From NCBI GenBank assembly GCA_016191165.1, contig JACPPF010000018.1:1-64000 (forward strand): DNA of 64,000 nt. Reading direction: 5' to 3'. Positions 1 through 9,172 of this stretch are shown one piece after another. The position numbers and the translations under genes were made by a program. The stretch's first letter is position 1; each line of letters begins with the position of its first letter. Under the pieces are notes generated by a model, which ran no database searches, was not told the origin of the DNA, and saw only the letters and a list, made by a program, of their open reading frames with translations. Source of the stretch: Planctomycetota bacterium (lineage in GTDB: Bacteria; Planctomycetota; Planctomycetia; Gemmatales; Gemmataceae).

Positions 1-539
1 CGATCAGCGGCGCCGGCAGCGTGGACGAAGGGGCGCTCTACACGTTGAACCTCTCGTCCAGCGATCCGGGCGCCGACACCATTCAGAGCTGGTCGATCAA
101 CTGGGGCGACGGCAACACCGAAACCGTCAGCGGCAACCCGGCATCCGTGACGCACACCTACGCCGACGGGCCAGCCAGCTACACCATCACCGCCACGGCC
201 ACCGATGAAGACGGCACCTACAGCGCCAACACCGTCGGCGTCAGCGTCAACAACGTCGCGCCGTCGCTGGCGATCAGCGGCGCCGGCAGCGTGGACGAAG
301 GGGCGCTCTACACGTTGAACCTCTCGTCCAGCGATCCGGGCGCCGACACCATTCAGAGCTGGTCGATCAACTGGGGCGACGGCAACACCGAAACCGTCAG
401 CGGCAATCCCTCCTCGGCGACACACACCTACGCCGACGGCAACAACAGTTACACCATCAGCGCCACGGCCACCGACGAAGACGGCGCCTACAGCGCCAAC
501 ACCGTCGGCGTCAGCGTCAATGCGTTGAATCAAACGGAA
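1..539 (+). repeat. Tandem 270-bp repeat coding for PKD domains
   Basis: Two copies of a 270-bp unit begin at 1 and 271. The first 135 bases or so are identical, and divergence is concentrated in the middle of the unit. Such near-identity at the DNA level points to recent duplication or gene conversion. The array probably continues upstream of the window. Confidence 0.9.
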
Positions 540-1820
540 GGCTACGTTCGTCTGACCTCAGCCGGGGTCCTCGACATCGTCGGGACGGGCTTGCGCGATA
601 TGGTTCATGTTTATCTCGACGCTGAAAACCGCGTCCATGTCGAAGCTCGCTTTGGCATGCCCGATGGCTCCACCACGGGTGATGAAGACGACAGCGATGA
701 CGCCCCGACAGCGGATAATTTCATGGTGCATTACGTCGTCCCGGCAGATTCTGTGCAGAGCATTTTGATTCAAGGACTCGCCGGCGCGGATTTCCTGAAG
801 GTGCACAACAATGTCAGGATTCCCGCCATCATTGACGGTGGCGCGGGCAACGATGCTATCTGGGGCGGCGCAGGCCTAACGGCCATCACCGACCTGGCGG
901 GCGACAGCCGCATTCACGCAGGGCCGGGCAACGGCACCGTTATCGTCGGCAACGGCAACAACCGTATCTGGACCGACGGCGGCACCGATTCGATCACGGC
1001 GGGCGACGGTAACAATGAGATCCATACCGGCGGCGCTTTCGACACCGTCACCCTGGGGAACGGCAACAACAAAATCTGGCTGAACTCCGGCGCCGATGTG
1101 CTCAACGCGGGCAATGGTAACAACATCATCTACGGCGGCAACGGCAATGATGTCATCACCGTGGGCAACGGTAACAACACCATCAACGGCGGGGCAGGCA
1201 ATGACACGATTCTGACCGGCAACGGTAATAACACGATCGACGGCGGCTCCGGCGATGACTTCATTCGCGCGGGAACCGGCAAGGACGTCATTCGCGGCGG
1301 TGCCGGCAGCGACGTCCTGATCGGCGGCGCCGGCGCCGATGCTCTCAGCGGAGGTGAAGGCCGCGACCTGCTGATCGGCGGCCTCGGCGCCGACAAGATC
1401 TATGGCGACAGCCAGGATGACCTCTTGGTCGCCGGCTACACGCTGTTCGACAACGATATCGCCGCGCTGAGTGCCGTGATGACCGAGTGGACTTCCAATC
1501 GCTCCTACGCCGACCGCGTCATGAATCTCATGGGGGTCGGTGGCAATAGTGTCGTGACCGATAACGGCGTGACACTGAGCCGAACCACGGCATTTTCCGA
1601 TCGCGCTAACGGCGGCACGTTCCTCAGCGGCGCCGACGTCGTTGGTGTCGCCAGCCAGACCGTGTTCAGCGATTCCTCGGTCGACCAACTCACCGGCAAT
1701 CAGGGCTCGGATTGGTTCCTCGCCAATACCGTGAACGACAGCACGGGGGACGTGAAGGACGTGATTCTTGACGCCGCCAGGGGCGAGGTGTTGGCGGACA
1801 TTGACCTGAATTCGATGTGA
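3..1820 (+). CDS. PKD-repeat / RTX-like surface protein, 3' end
   Basis: This is the C-terminal 605 residues of a larger protein whose start lies before the window; the frame is open to the first base. It begins with two nearly identical 90-residue PKD-type Ig repeats, each with a WGDG motif and a THTYAD motif. A linker of about 100 residues follows. Then comes a glycine/asparagine-rich array (roughly nt 830-1440) of GNGNN and GGxGxD units, as in RTX/haemolysin-type calcium-binding beta-rolls. The last 125 residues are non-repetitive and rich in Ser, Thr and Asp. Family knowledge places such proteins at the cell surface or outside the cell, bound to calcium. The type I secretion-like adaptors at 9173-15430 could serve it, but that is inference. 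No C-terminal anchor is visible. Confidence 0.85.
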   Translation: MSGAGSVDEGALYTLNLSSSDPGADTIQSWSINWGDGNTETVSGNPASVTHTYADGPASYTITATATDEDGTYSANTVGVSVNNVAPSLAISGAGSVDEGALYTLNLSSSDPGADTIQSWSINWGDGNTETVSGNPSSATHTYADGNNSYTISATATDEDGAYSANTVGVSVNALNQTEGYVRLTSAGVLDIVGTGLRDMVHVYLDAENRVHVEARFGMPDGSTTGDEDDSDDAPTADNFMVHYVVPADSVQSILIQGLAGADFLKVHNNVRIPAIIDGGAGNDAIWGGAGLTAITDLAGDSRIHAGPGNGTVIVGNGNNRIWTDGGTDSITAGDGNNEIHTGGAFDTVTLGNGNNKIWLNSGADVLNAGNGNNIIYGGNGNDVITVGNGNNTINGGAGNDTILTGNGNNTIDGGSGDDFIRAGTGKDVIRGGAGSDVLIGGAGADALSGGEGRDLLIGGLGADKIYGDSQDDLLVAGYTLFDNDIAALSAVMTEWTSNRSYADRVMNLMGVGGNSVVTDNGVTLSRTTAFSDRANGGTFLSGADVVGVASQTVFSDSSVDQLTGNQGSDWFLANTVNDSTGDVKDVILDAARGEVLADIDLNSM

Positions 1821-1825
1821 CGCAG

Positions 1826-3226
1826 TTAGTCGCTTTGCTGCTTCTGCGCTTCCGCACGGGCCTGATGCGCCGCCAGAAAACGCGGATCGACGGCGATGGC
1901 GCGGTCAAAATCGGTCAGGGCGCCGGCAAGGTCGCCACGCTCGCGGCGCACTTGGCCGCACAGATACCAAGCCAGGGGCAGAGCAGGTTTCAAACGCACT
2001 GCTTCCAAGAAATCCGCAAGGGCTCGATCCAAATCGCCGACCTGCAAATAGCACTCGCCGCGGTGCAACCAGGCAGCTTCCAGCTCGGGCCGCCGTTCGA
2101 GCGCTTGGGTGTAATCGCCAATGGCAGAGTCATAATCGCACCCCATGCGCGCGATTTCGCCACGCCGAAACCACGCAAGGGCGAAAGTCGGTTCCAGTTC
2201 CAGTGCCCGGTCGAAGTCTTGCAAAGCGCGATCATACTCACCCTTGGCCATCCGGACGAAGCCGCGATTGAAATGCGCCAGGGCGCGCGTCGGGTGCAAG
2301 CCGATCTCGAGGTCATAGTCCGCCAGAGCCTGGTCGAAGTCGCCGAGTGCAAACTTGCAAAAGGCGCGATTGTGATAGGCGTTGGCTAGGCTCGGATCCA
2401 GCTCAAGGGCGCGCGTGAAATCCGCGACGGCTAGCTCAAAGTCACCGCTTTCCTTGTGGGCCAGGCCGCGATTGTGCCTCGCCTCCACATGGTCGGGCTG
2501 CACTTCGAGAACGAATGTGTAATCAGCGATGGCGCCGGACAGGTCTGCAACGGCAGCTCGTGCCAGCCCTCGATTATTGCGAAACGGGATTGATTTTGGC
2601 CTCAATGCCAGGGCGGCATCGAAGTCTGCCAGGGCTCGATCCAACTGACGACGCGAGACCTGAACGAGCCCGCGCAGATGATACGCCTCGGCAAACTTCG
2701 GCGCCAATTCCAGGGCGACGTTCAGGTCAGCCAACGCGTCTTCCAGACGCCGCTGCCGGTGATGGACGTAGGCGCGATTGCAGTACGCCTGCGTGCCGTG
2801 CTGATCGAGAGCTAACGCGCGATCAAAATCGGAGCGGGCCTGGTCCAACTCTTGTTGCATCAACCTGGCGAGACCTCGGTTGTTCCAATAAGCCGCATTC
2901 TTCGCGTCAAGACAGAGCGCGACATCGAAATCGGCAACGGCAAGACGAAGATCGCGCCTCGCGGTGTGGGCTCGGCCGCGTTCGTTGTATGCCTCTGCCA
3001 GAAGCGGATCGAGCGCGACGGCCCGTGTAAAAGCCTCGATCGCAGACGCGTACTCACGCTGGCTCCAAAGCATCCGTCCCCGGCCAAGAAACGCCAACGC
3101 ATCTTTCGCGTTCGTCGGCGCGGGCGCCGCCGCGATCTCCCACGAAAGTCCGCAATTCGCACACGGGCGGGGCGGGTTTTCCTTTGGCGCCAGTGGAAAA
3201 TGGCATTTGAGGCAAAAGTAAAGCAT
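1826..3226 (-). CDS. TPR-repeat protein with N-terminal zinc ribbon
   Basis: A 466-residue protein. The first 25 residues carry two CxxC pairs (CLKC and CANC), a likely zinc ribbon. The rest is about eleven tandem 34-residue tetratricopeptide repeats with the usual pattern (A..NRG.A....GD...A..DF..AL.LDP). TPR arrays are protein-interaction scaffolds, so no enzymatic role is implied. There is no signal peptide, so it is probably cytosolic. The start is the ATG just before the zinc ribbon. It converges on the RTX gene with a 5-base gap, and the kinase fusion gene lies upstream on the same strand 251 bases away. The exact function is unknown. Confidence 0.88.
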   Translation of the reverse strand: MLYFCLKCHFPLAPKENPPRPCANCGLSWEIAAAPAPTNAKDALAFLGRGRMLWSQREYASAIEAFTRAVALDPLLAEAYNERGRAHTARRDLRLAVADFDVALCLDAKNAAYWNNRGLARLMQQELDQARSDFDRALALDQHGTQAYCNRAYVHHRQRRLEDALADLNVALELAPKFAEAYHLRGLVQVSRRQLDRALADFDAALALRPKSIPFRNNRGLARAAVADLSGAIADYTFVLEVQPDHVEARHNRGLAHKESGDFELAVADFTRALELDPSLANAYHNRAFCKFALGDFDQALADYDLEIGLHPTRALAHFNRGFVRMAKGEYDRALQDFDRALELEPTFALAWFRRGEIARMGCDYDSAIGDYTQALERRPELEAAWLHRGECYLQVGDLDRALADFLEAVRLKPALPLAWYLCGQVRRERGDLAGALTDFDRAIAVDPRFLAAHQARAEAQKQQSD

Positions 3227-3477
3227 GCTCGGTTGAGCAGATGTCGCTTCCGGTTACAAAAAAACTCACTGCTTACGCAATTCGTGGCATTTTACGACGG
3301 GGCGAGCTACCAGTCAAGACACGCGGTGACGCGGGAAGGTCGCCGTTCGTACCATACCGTTGGATGGCATCATGGGCGGCGGGATTTGTCGAGTCAGCTC
3401 TCGGGCCGACCTTCGGCAACTAATCGGTGCTAAAAGCGATGGATCAGGCCTCGCTACGAACACCCATCGGAATGTGA

Positions 3478-5793
3478 TCAACCGGGCATCTCGCGATAGA
3501 CGTGCTCGAATTCTGGCGTACAGCGACGGAAAGCTTGCAGCAGAAGCGGATCGAATTGTCCGGCCGAACCTTCCAGCATCACCTCCAGCGTTGCAGAATG
3601 GCCGAGGGCCGGCTTGTAGGATCGGCGTGTGCGAAGCCCGTCATAGGCGTCGCAGATGGCGACGATACGGGCGGCCAAGGGGATGTCGTTGCCCCGCAGG
3701 CGATCCGGAAATCCCTGCCCGTCGTAGCGTTCGTGATGATGCCGGGTGATGTCGATGGCCATTTGCAAGAAGGCGACGGCCGAGCCGTGGCGCTGGGCAA
3801 CGTTCTGCAGGGTCTCGGCGCCGATGACCGTGTGGGTTTGCATCATGAGCCGTTCTTCGACGTCGAGGTTGCCGACCTTGTTGAGAATGTAATCTGGCAG
3901 AGCCGCCTTGCCGATGTCATGCAAAGGGGCGCAGCATTCCAGCATCGCGATAAAGTTCTGATCGATCTGGTCAACAAGACTGGGGACACCGGTGGCCTCC
4001 TCGGCGAGTATACGGCAGAAACGCTGCAAGCGCAGCACGTGCTGGAGGTCTTCGGCATCGCGCCGGCAGACCAAATCGGTCAAGCCCAGAACGAGGGCGT
4101 TACGCACATGGACCAGATCGCTGTCGCGGGACAGGAGGTTTTCTTCCAGTTGCCGATTGCACGCCAACATATGGCGGTTGAGCAGCGCACTGCGATCCTG
4201 GGCGTCCTTGAGTCGAAGCGCGGCTTGCACCCGCGCGACCAGTTGAACGGGGCTGAATTGCTTGGGGAGGAAATCGTCGGCGCCGCCGGCCAATACCTTG
4301 GCCACGTTGTCGTCGGTAACCGCGGATGAAAAAAGAATAATCTTGAAATTCGGCGATGGCGGGTCTTCGCGAATTTTTTGGCAAAGGTCCAGGCCCGTCA
4401 TTTCGGGCATCATCCAGTCGGTCAAAAGAAGGTCGAAGGCTTTGGTTCGGATGGCCTCAAGCGCCAGCACGCCGTTTTCAACCTGTTCGCATTCGATCCC
4501 CGCTTCCTGGAGGGTATGAGCGCAGAACGACCGAACCATGCGCGTATCATCGGCGATGAGAACGCGGTGCGCACGAGGTGCATTGCCGCCAACGCCTAGG
4601 CTTGCAGAACCTTGCACCCGAGCTTGTCCATGCGGCAGCTCATTTTTCTCGAGGCTCGGCGACAGGTAGAAGCTGTCGCTTGTTCCCGATTTGAGGAACG
4701 GCAATAGGGCCTTCATGAGGGCCTGCGGCGTCGGATAGCGATCCTCAGGGTTGCAGGCCATCATGCGCCGAACCAGCGCGTCGAGCTCGATCGGAAGCAT
4801 GGGGTTGACGAGTTGGAGCGATGGGGCCTTTTGGTTCATACGGCGCAACAGGGTTGCAGCGAGGCTGTCATTTCCCTGAAAGGGCGTTCGGCCCGTCAAA
4901 CACCAAAACAGCGTGCCGCCCAAGCCGTAAATGTCCGCGCGAATATCGACGTTGCTTGCGTCGCGTGCTTGCTCCGGCGCGAGATAGTCCAGCGTCCCCA
5001 GGACCGTGCCGTGGTCCGTGATCCGGTGGTGAAGTCGCCGAACCAGCCCGAAGTCGAGCAGTTTTGCCTGTTGGTTCGCGGTGATGCGAATATTCGACGG
5101 TTTGATGTCGCGATGCACGACATTGTGCTGGTAGGCCTCCGCCAGGGCGCTCGCCACCTGATAAATGATGTTACACGCCTGATCAGGGCGCATGGGGCCT
5201 TTCTCGGCGACAAGTTCATCCAGATCGTGGCCCGGGACGTATTCCATTACGAAAAAATGCACGGAGGGCTCACCGGTTGCGGCGCCGGCGAGGTGTCCAT
5301 CGTCGAGCGCCTCGATGATGTTCGGGTGCTTCATCTGGGCGATGGTCCGCATTTCCATGAGGAACCGGCGCAACATTCGTTCGTCGGTGTCGGGATGCAA
5401 CGGCAACACCTTGATGGCCGCCGGGCGACGCATACGCAGGTGTTCTCCCTTGAACACGATGCCCATGCCGCCACGTCCGAGACGATCCAGCACGCGGTAG
5501 TTGCCCAGAATTAGCCCGTGAAATTTGCCGGCATCAAGGCAGTCGGCTTGGTATTGGGTCAATAGACGATGCTCGACCAGCAAGGCCAACAAGGCGTCCT
5601 TGTCCACGCAGGCGGTCAGTTCCTGGCGAGAGGCCTCGGGGAGGTCCTCCCATTCCTCTTGGAGAATGATGGACGAGTCCAGCAATTCCTGAAGCAGGGT
5701 ATTCGCCCAAAAACCACGTTCGAATTCGATCGTTGCGGAAGCCAAATGCGGATGCGCCAGGCGATCAAGCGTTGGTGAGATCTGTTTCGTCAT
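3478..5793 (-). CDS. Ser/Thr protein kinase - receiver - HD-GYP fusion
   Basis: This 771-residue signalling protein joins three modules. A Hanks-type kinase (about residues 100-370) has the glycine loop GRGGMG, an HRDIKPSN catalytic loop, DFG and an APE motif. A CheY-like receiver (about 410-530) has the acidic pair, a phospho-acceptor Asp in LLTDWMMPEMTG and the conserved Lys in PKQF. An HD-GYP-type domain (about 570-750) shows HDIGK and HHERYDGQGFP. In known HD-GYP families this domain hydrolyses cyclic di-GMP; here GYP reads GFP. I chose the ATG at 5793 rather than the longer open frame to 5826 because MTKQ begins the conserved part. No transmembrane helix is visible. The fusion suggests phosphorylation control of c-di-GMP turnover, which is inference. 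Confidence 0.88.
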   Translation of the reverse strand: MTKQISPTLDRLAHPHLASATIEFERGFWANTLLQELLDSSIILQEEWEDLPEASRQELTACVDKDALLALLVEHRLLTQYQADCLDAGKFHGLILGNYRVLDRLGRGGMGIVFKGEHLRMRRPAAIKVLPLHPDTDERMLRRFLMEMRTIAQMKHPNIIEALDDGHLAGAATGEPSVHFFVMEYVPGHDLDELVAEKGPMRPDQACNIIYQVASALAEAYQHNVVHRDIKPSNIRITANQQAKLLDFGLVRRLHHRITDHGTVLGTLDYLAPEQARDASNVDIRADIYGLGGTLFWCLTGRTPFQGNDSLAATLLRRMNQKAPSLQLVNPMLPIELDALVRRMMACNPEDRYPTPQALMKALLPFLKSGTSDSFYLSPSLEKNELPHGQARVQGSASLGVGGNAPRAHRVLIADDTRMVRSFCAHTLQEAGIECEQVENGVLALEAIRTKAFDLLLTDWMMPEMTGLDLCQKIREDPPSPNFKIILFSSAVTDDNVAKVLAGGADDFLPKQFSPVQLVARVQAALRLKDAQDRSALLNRHMLACNRQLEENLLSRDSDLVHVRNALVLGLTDLVCRRDAEDLQHVLRLQRFCRILAEEATGVPSLVDQIDQNFIAMLECCAPLHDIGKAALPDYILNKVGNLDVEERLMMQTHTVIGAETLQNVAQRHGSAVAFLQMAIDITRHHHERYDGQGFPDRLRGNDIPLAARIVAICDAYDGLRTRRSYKPALGHSATLEVMLEGSAGQFDPLLLQAFRRCTPEFEHVYREMPG

Positions 5794-6215
5794 GGCAATA
5801 CCCAGGGTGACAAGGAACTTCCGCACTTGAAGCGCAAGGTTTGTGGCACGAAAAAGTTCGGCGGCTGGTCAAGGGCAGGCAAGGCATATCGTACCTGGCC
5901 TGCTCAACGTCTGCCCTCTCCACTTTAGTTCACAAATCCACGCAGGGCAAAAATGCCTGCTCGACACAAAACAAGAGCAGCAGCCGATTTGCCGATTTTG
6001 CGAGGCTTGCCCCGTTTTTCCGGGCCGGCAACAAGGAGCGGTTCAACCGGGATTGACATTTCGTTTGAACTGACGATAAGGGCGGCCAGCAACACTCCGT
6101 TTTTTTGAAGTCCGAATCGTCTAGTCAGGTTGCGTATGCGCGGTGACCAAGCGCCCCAATCCAATGGCGGCCATTGGTTTTCGTGCCGGAAACGTCATCC
6201 GTTCACGGGCGTTTT
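5794..6215. other. Divergent intergenic region, 422 bases
   Basis: This region separates the minus-strand kinase gene from the plus-strand TolC-like gene. A TTGACA at 6053-6058 faces the TolC gene, but the matching -10 (ATAAGG near 6076) is poor. Short reading frames here have no recognisable product or ribosome site. I see no RNA gene. Confidence 0.4.
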
Positions 6216-8261
6216 ATGAGAGCGATGGGCAGCCTTTTGTTCTTTCTCATGCTGGTGGCCGCGTGCCTGCCTGGATGCATGTTCATTGCGTCCGTGCAAA
6301 CCATGACCAGCAATACGCCTGACCACCTGTCGCTCCCGCTAACGAAAACCGACGGTCCTGCCGGCGGCCAGCGGCAAAACGGCGGCGAGCCTTCGCCCGG
6401 CCTGACGAGGACGCCGGGCCCGATGCAACTGAGGACGGTCGCAGCGCCGGAAAGTCCGCCGCGGCCCATTTCCCTGGTTGAGTGCATGGCTCTGGCCCTG
6501 GAAAACGGACGTACGGGTGAGTTCTTCGATGCGGCCGGCAGCGAGCGGCGCACGAGCGTCACCGGTTCAGGGCGTGTGCTGTCGCCATCAGATACTTCTG
6601 ACAGCATTCGTGTATTCGCCTTTGACCCGGCAGTTCTTGCAACCGAAACGGAACAGTCTTTGGCCAGGTTCGATGCGATTTGGAATTCCGGGTTCAGCTG
6701 GAACCGGACCAACCGGCGCAATTCCATTCTGGCGCCGTCGCCGTCGGACGAGTTCCTTTTGAAAAACCAGCTCGATGCCGTCGGTTTCCAATCGAGTCTT
6801 TTGAAGCCGCTGCCGACGGGCGGCGTCGCTGGCGTCACCTTTGCTGCCGACTACGCAAATCAAGCCGGTTTGCCCAGCTCCCAGTTTGTGAATCCGGGCT
6901 ATCGGCCGTTGATGAGCTTCATTCTCGAACAGCCCTTGCTGCGCGGGGCCGGTGTGCCGATCAATCAGATTCTGGACAGTCACCCGGGGGGGTTCCGCAA
7001 TACGTTCGCAACCAGCAATCGGGTGCCGGGAATCTTGTTGGCGCGGATCGGCCACGCCAAATCTCAGCTCGAATTTGAACGCCGAATTCACGATCTTGTT
7101 TTCAAGGTCGAGCAAGCGTACTGGAACCTCTACAGCGCCTACTGGGAGTTGCATAGTCGCGAAAACGGCCTGAAGCAGGCCCACCAGGCGTGGTTGATCG
7201 CCAAGAACAAGCAAGCCGCGGGCGGACTTGGCGATGCCGATCTGGCCATGATCGAGGAGCAGTATCACTTCTTTCGCACCCAGCGTCTAGAGGCATTGGG
7301 ACGTGGCACAGGCGGCCGCGCGGGCGTTCTCGAAGCGGAGCGCCACCTGCGTTACGTGGTCGGCCTGCCCGCCGAGGATGGCGCTCGCCTGGTGCCCAAA
7401 GACGAACCGGCGCTCATTTCCTTTGCGGGTGATTGGCATTCGGCCTGGCTGGACGCCACCCGGCACCGCCCGGAGTTAAAGCAGGTTCATCAGGATATCA
7501 AGGCGGCGCAGCTGTTGCTCATCAAGGCAAAAGAACTGCTCAAGCCAGATTTGCGTCTTTACTCGAAATACGGTTTCAACGGTCTTGGCGGCGACCTGGG
7601 CAGTGGTCTCAACGACTTGATCCGCTACGGACGCCCGGAATGGGAAGCCGGCGTACACATGCAAATTCCCATTGGCTTTCGCGAGGGACATGCGGAAACG
7701 TCTCGCGCCTCGCTCGCAATCGCGCAGCAGATGGCACACTTGCAAGACCAAGAAGCAAAATTAGTGTTTTCGCTCCAACGCAGTTTTCGCGATCTAGTTC
7801 AGTTCCGCGAAGAAATGCAAACGCGGCGCAGCCAGCAAGAGGCCGCCTTGAAGCAGCTCAAAGCTCGTTTACAAAAATGGCATGCCGGAGGCGTCGAGAG
7901 CGTCGATCTGATTTTACGAGCGCAAAGAAACTGGGTTGATGCGGTGCGCGACGAGCAAGCGGCAGTCTGCGGTTACCGCATTGCCCTGGCCGATTTTGAA
8001 AGGCAGAAAGGGACCATTCTTCGTTCGCGACAGATCGTCATTGCCGACGGGCGCCTGCCCGCATGCGTTCAGCCACAGGCCAGTTCACAAATTCGCAGTT
8101 GGTTCCGCGGCACCCGTCCGCCGATTCGATTCGGTTTGCAGCCGCCGACGAAAACTGCACCGGATGGGCCGACAGCCGATCTCGAACCGTTTGTCGCGCT
8201 TCCCTTCGATCCGCTGCACCTGCCCGGCCCGTTACCCCCGTTGGATTCCAGGACCCGATAG
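6216..8261 (+). CDS. TolC-like outer-membrane efflux lipoprotein
   Basis: A 681-residue outer-membrane efflux protein. I chose the ATG at 6216 because it opens directly into a lipoprotein signal peptide with lipobox LPGC (Cys 21); the frame is open 14 codons further upstream to a TTG. The mature protein shows the typical OEP pattern: a statement of the first repeat around ISLVECMALALENGR, a stretch ILEQPLLRGAG, and long heptad-rich helices (FKVEQAYWNLYSAYWELHSR, and KARLQKWHAGGVES near the C-terminus). Such trimers form the outer-membrane channel of tripartite exporters. The same strand continues with HlyD-like adaptors after one opposing gene, so it may be the channel for the 9173-25276 cluster (inference). 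The C-terminal tail of about 100 residues is proline-rich. Confidence 0.85.
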   Translation: MRAMGSLLFFLMLVAACLPGCMFIASVQTMTSNTPDHLSLPLTKTDGPAGGQRQNGGEPSPGLTRTPGPMQLRTVAAPESPPRPISLVECMALALENGRTGEFFDAAGSERRTSVTGSGRVLSPSDTSDSIRVFAFDPAVLATETEQSLARFDAIWNSGFSWNRTNRRNSILAPSPSDEFLLKNQLDAVGFQSSLLKPLPTGGVAGVTFAADYANQAGLPSSQFVNPGYRPLMSFILEQPLLRGAGVPINQILDSHPGGFRNTFATSNRVPGILLARIGHAKSQLEFERRIHDLVFKVEQAYWNLYSAYWELHSRENGLKQAHQAWLIAKNKQAAGGLGDADLAMIEEQYHFFRTQRLEALGRGTGGRAGVLEAERHLRYVVGLPAEDGARLVPKDEPALISFAGDWHSAWLDATRHRPELKQVHQDIKAAQLLLIKAKELLKPDLRLYSKYGFNGLGGDLGSGLNDLIRYGRPEWEAGVHMQIPIGFREGHAETSRASLAIAQQMAHLQDQEAKLVFSLQRSFRDLVQFREEMQTRRSQQEAALKQLKARLQKWHAGGVESVDLILRAQRNWVDAVRDEQAAVCGYRIALADFERQKGTILRSRQIVIADGRLPACVQPQASSQIRSWFRGTRPPIRFGLQPPTKTAPDGPTADLEPFVALPFDPLHLPGPLPPLDSRTR

Positions 8262-8277
8262 GTACACTGCCGATTTC

Positions 8278-8757
8278 TCAACGATTGTCGCATTCAAAGG
8301 TCCATAGCGGCGCTTTCCAGAGCCGACAGGGAAGAAGCAGAGCATCTCCGAAAAACCGCCCGGCCGACACCAACGGCTGCACGCAAGGCACGTAACGGCC
8401 GAACCGCTCGGTATGTTTATCCTCGAAGTACAGGGGTCGATAACAGACCTGGTTGGCGATTGGAGAAATAGCTTGTTCTGGGAAAGGCGGCAGGTCGGCG
8501 CCTGGCATTTCGCGCAACGGCGGCGCATCGGCGGGAAAGTCGACTTTCTTCACCTTCGGTAACTCCTTGCGGAGACGCTCCTTCAGTGCTTGCTCAGACT
8601 GAACCCGGAATAGTTGATCGCGGGTCGGCGGCGTCAATCCGGACTCACCTTTGTCAACGCCGACCGGCTTTCCAAAACTGACCTGAGGTTGCGCCGTTGC
8701 CTGTCCGCATAGGAAAAAGAAGGCTAGCCCGATGCATAAGCGAGGCAGCACTTGCAA
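8278..8757 (-). CDS. Small exported protein of unknown function
   Basis: A 159-residue protein with an N-terminal signal peptide (hydrophobic run LCIGLAFFFLCGQATA). The C-terminal half contains the stretch CYRPLYFEDKHTERFG and a cysteine at PCVQP, a pattern I associate with planctomycete secreted proteins without assigned function. The initiation codon is uncertain: the frame opens with TTG at 8757 or GTG at 8751, there is no in-frame ATG before the signal peptide, and the upstream DNA is a repeat element. It converges on the TolC-like gene with a 16-base gap. Confidence 0.7.
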   Translation of the reverse strand: MQVLPRLCIGLAFFFLCGQATAQPQVSFGKPVGVDKGESGLTPPTRDQLFRVQSEQALKERLRKELPKVKKVDFPADAPPLREMPGADLPPFPEQAISPIANQVCYRPLYFEDKHTERFGRYVPCVQPLVSAGRFFGDALLLPCRLWKAPLWTFECDNR

Positions 8758-8815
8758 GGGACACTCTCGCTTGCAAGGGACGCCCTCGCTTACGCTTCGG
8801 GCTTGTTTCCAAGAC
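8756..8815. repeat. Palindromic repeat copy (GCTTACGCTTCGGGCT type)
   Basis: This segment contains two direct CTCGCTT half-units and the string CCCTCGCTTACGCTTCGGGC. It resembles one arm of the hairpin elements at 28665-28720 and 30503-30563. It abuts the 5' end of the 8278-8757 gene and may have replaced its original start region. Confidence 0.55.
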
Positions 8816-9172
8816 TTGAGTCACTCGCCGTGTCCCCATTGGACCTCCACCCATTCAAGAAATCGACTGATTTGGCCCGAAAGGGGACCTCCGAAATTAT
8901 CGTCAAAGTCGCCCCAGGTTCTTCAATCTGAACCCGGCGGCGACAATTGAGCCGCAACTCATTACTAAATAACGGATTATGTCGAATTCTGGATGGATCT
9001 TGCCGGCGATGCTCCCCCTTCGATCGTGTCAGCTGCAGCCAATCGGCAGCTACAGGCTTACAAGTGGTGAAAAAACGCAAGATTGTGTAGCCAAACGTTT
9101 ACACCTTTGCTTTTTGTGACCTATATTTCGTCAGCATCGATGATTCCGCTTTTGCCAGAATAGGGATGTGTC
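8816..9172. other. Intergenic region upstream of the adaptor/adhesin cluster
   Basis: Apart from the promoter listed at 9098-9127, I see no gene or RNA here. The 3' part (about 8960-9130) is AT-richer than its surroundings, as expected for a control region. There is no clear operator palindrome. Confidence 0.4.
9098..9127 (+). promoter_or_regulatory. Sigma70-like promoter of the adaptor/adhesin cluster
   Basis: TTTACA (9098-9103) and TATATT (9122-9127) are separated by 18 bases, 45 bases before the ATG at 9173. A ribosome site AGGGA precedes that ATG. This is the only good promoter match before the five closely packed genes that follow. Confidence 0.5.

Noticed and set aside
1081-1300. CRISPR-like regular spacing in the RTX region
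   Set aside because: The repeats are coding, imperfect and lack unique spacers; they form a beta-roll protein pattern.
876-1688. Long minus-strand frame opposite the RTX-like gene
   Set aside because: It is the antisense of a periodic GNGNN coding array; the frame has no start site or family match.
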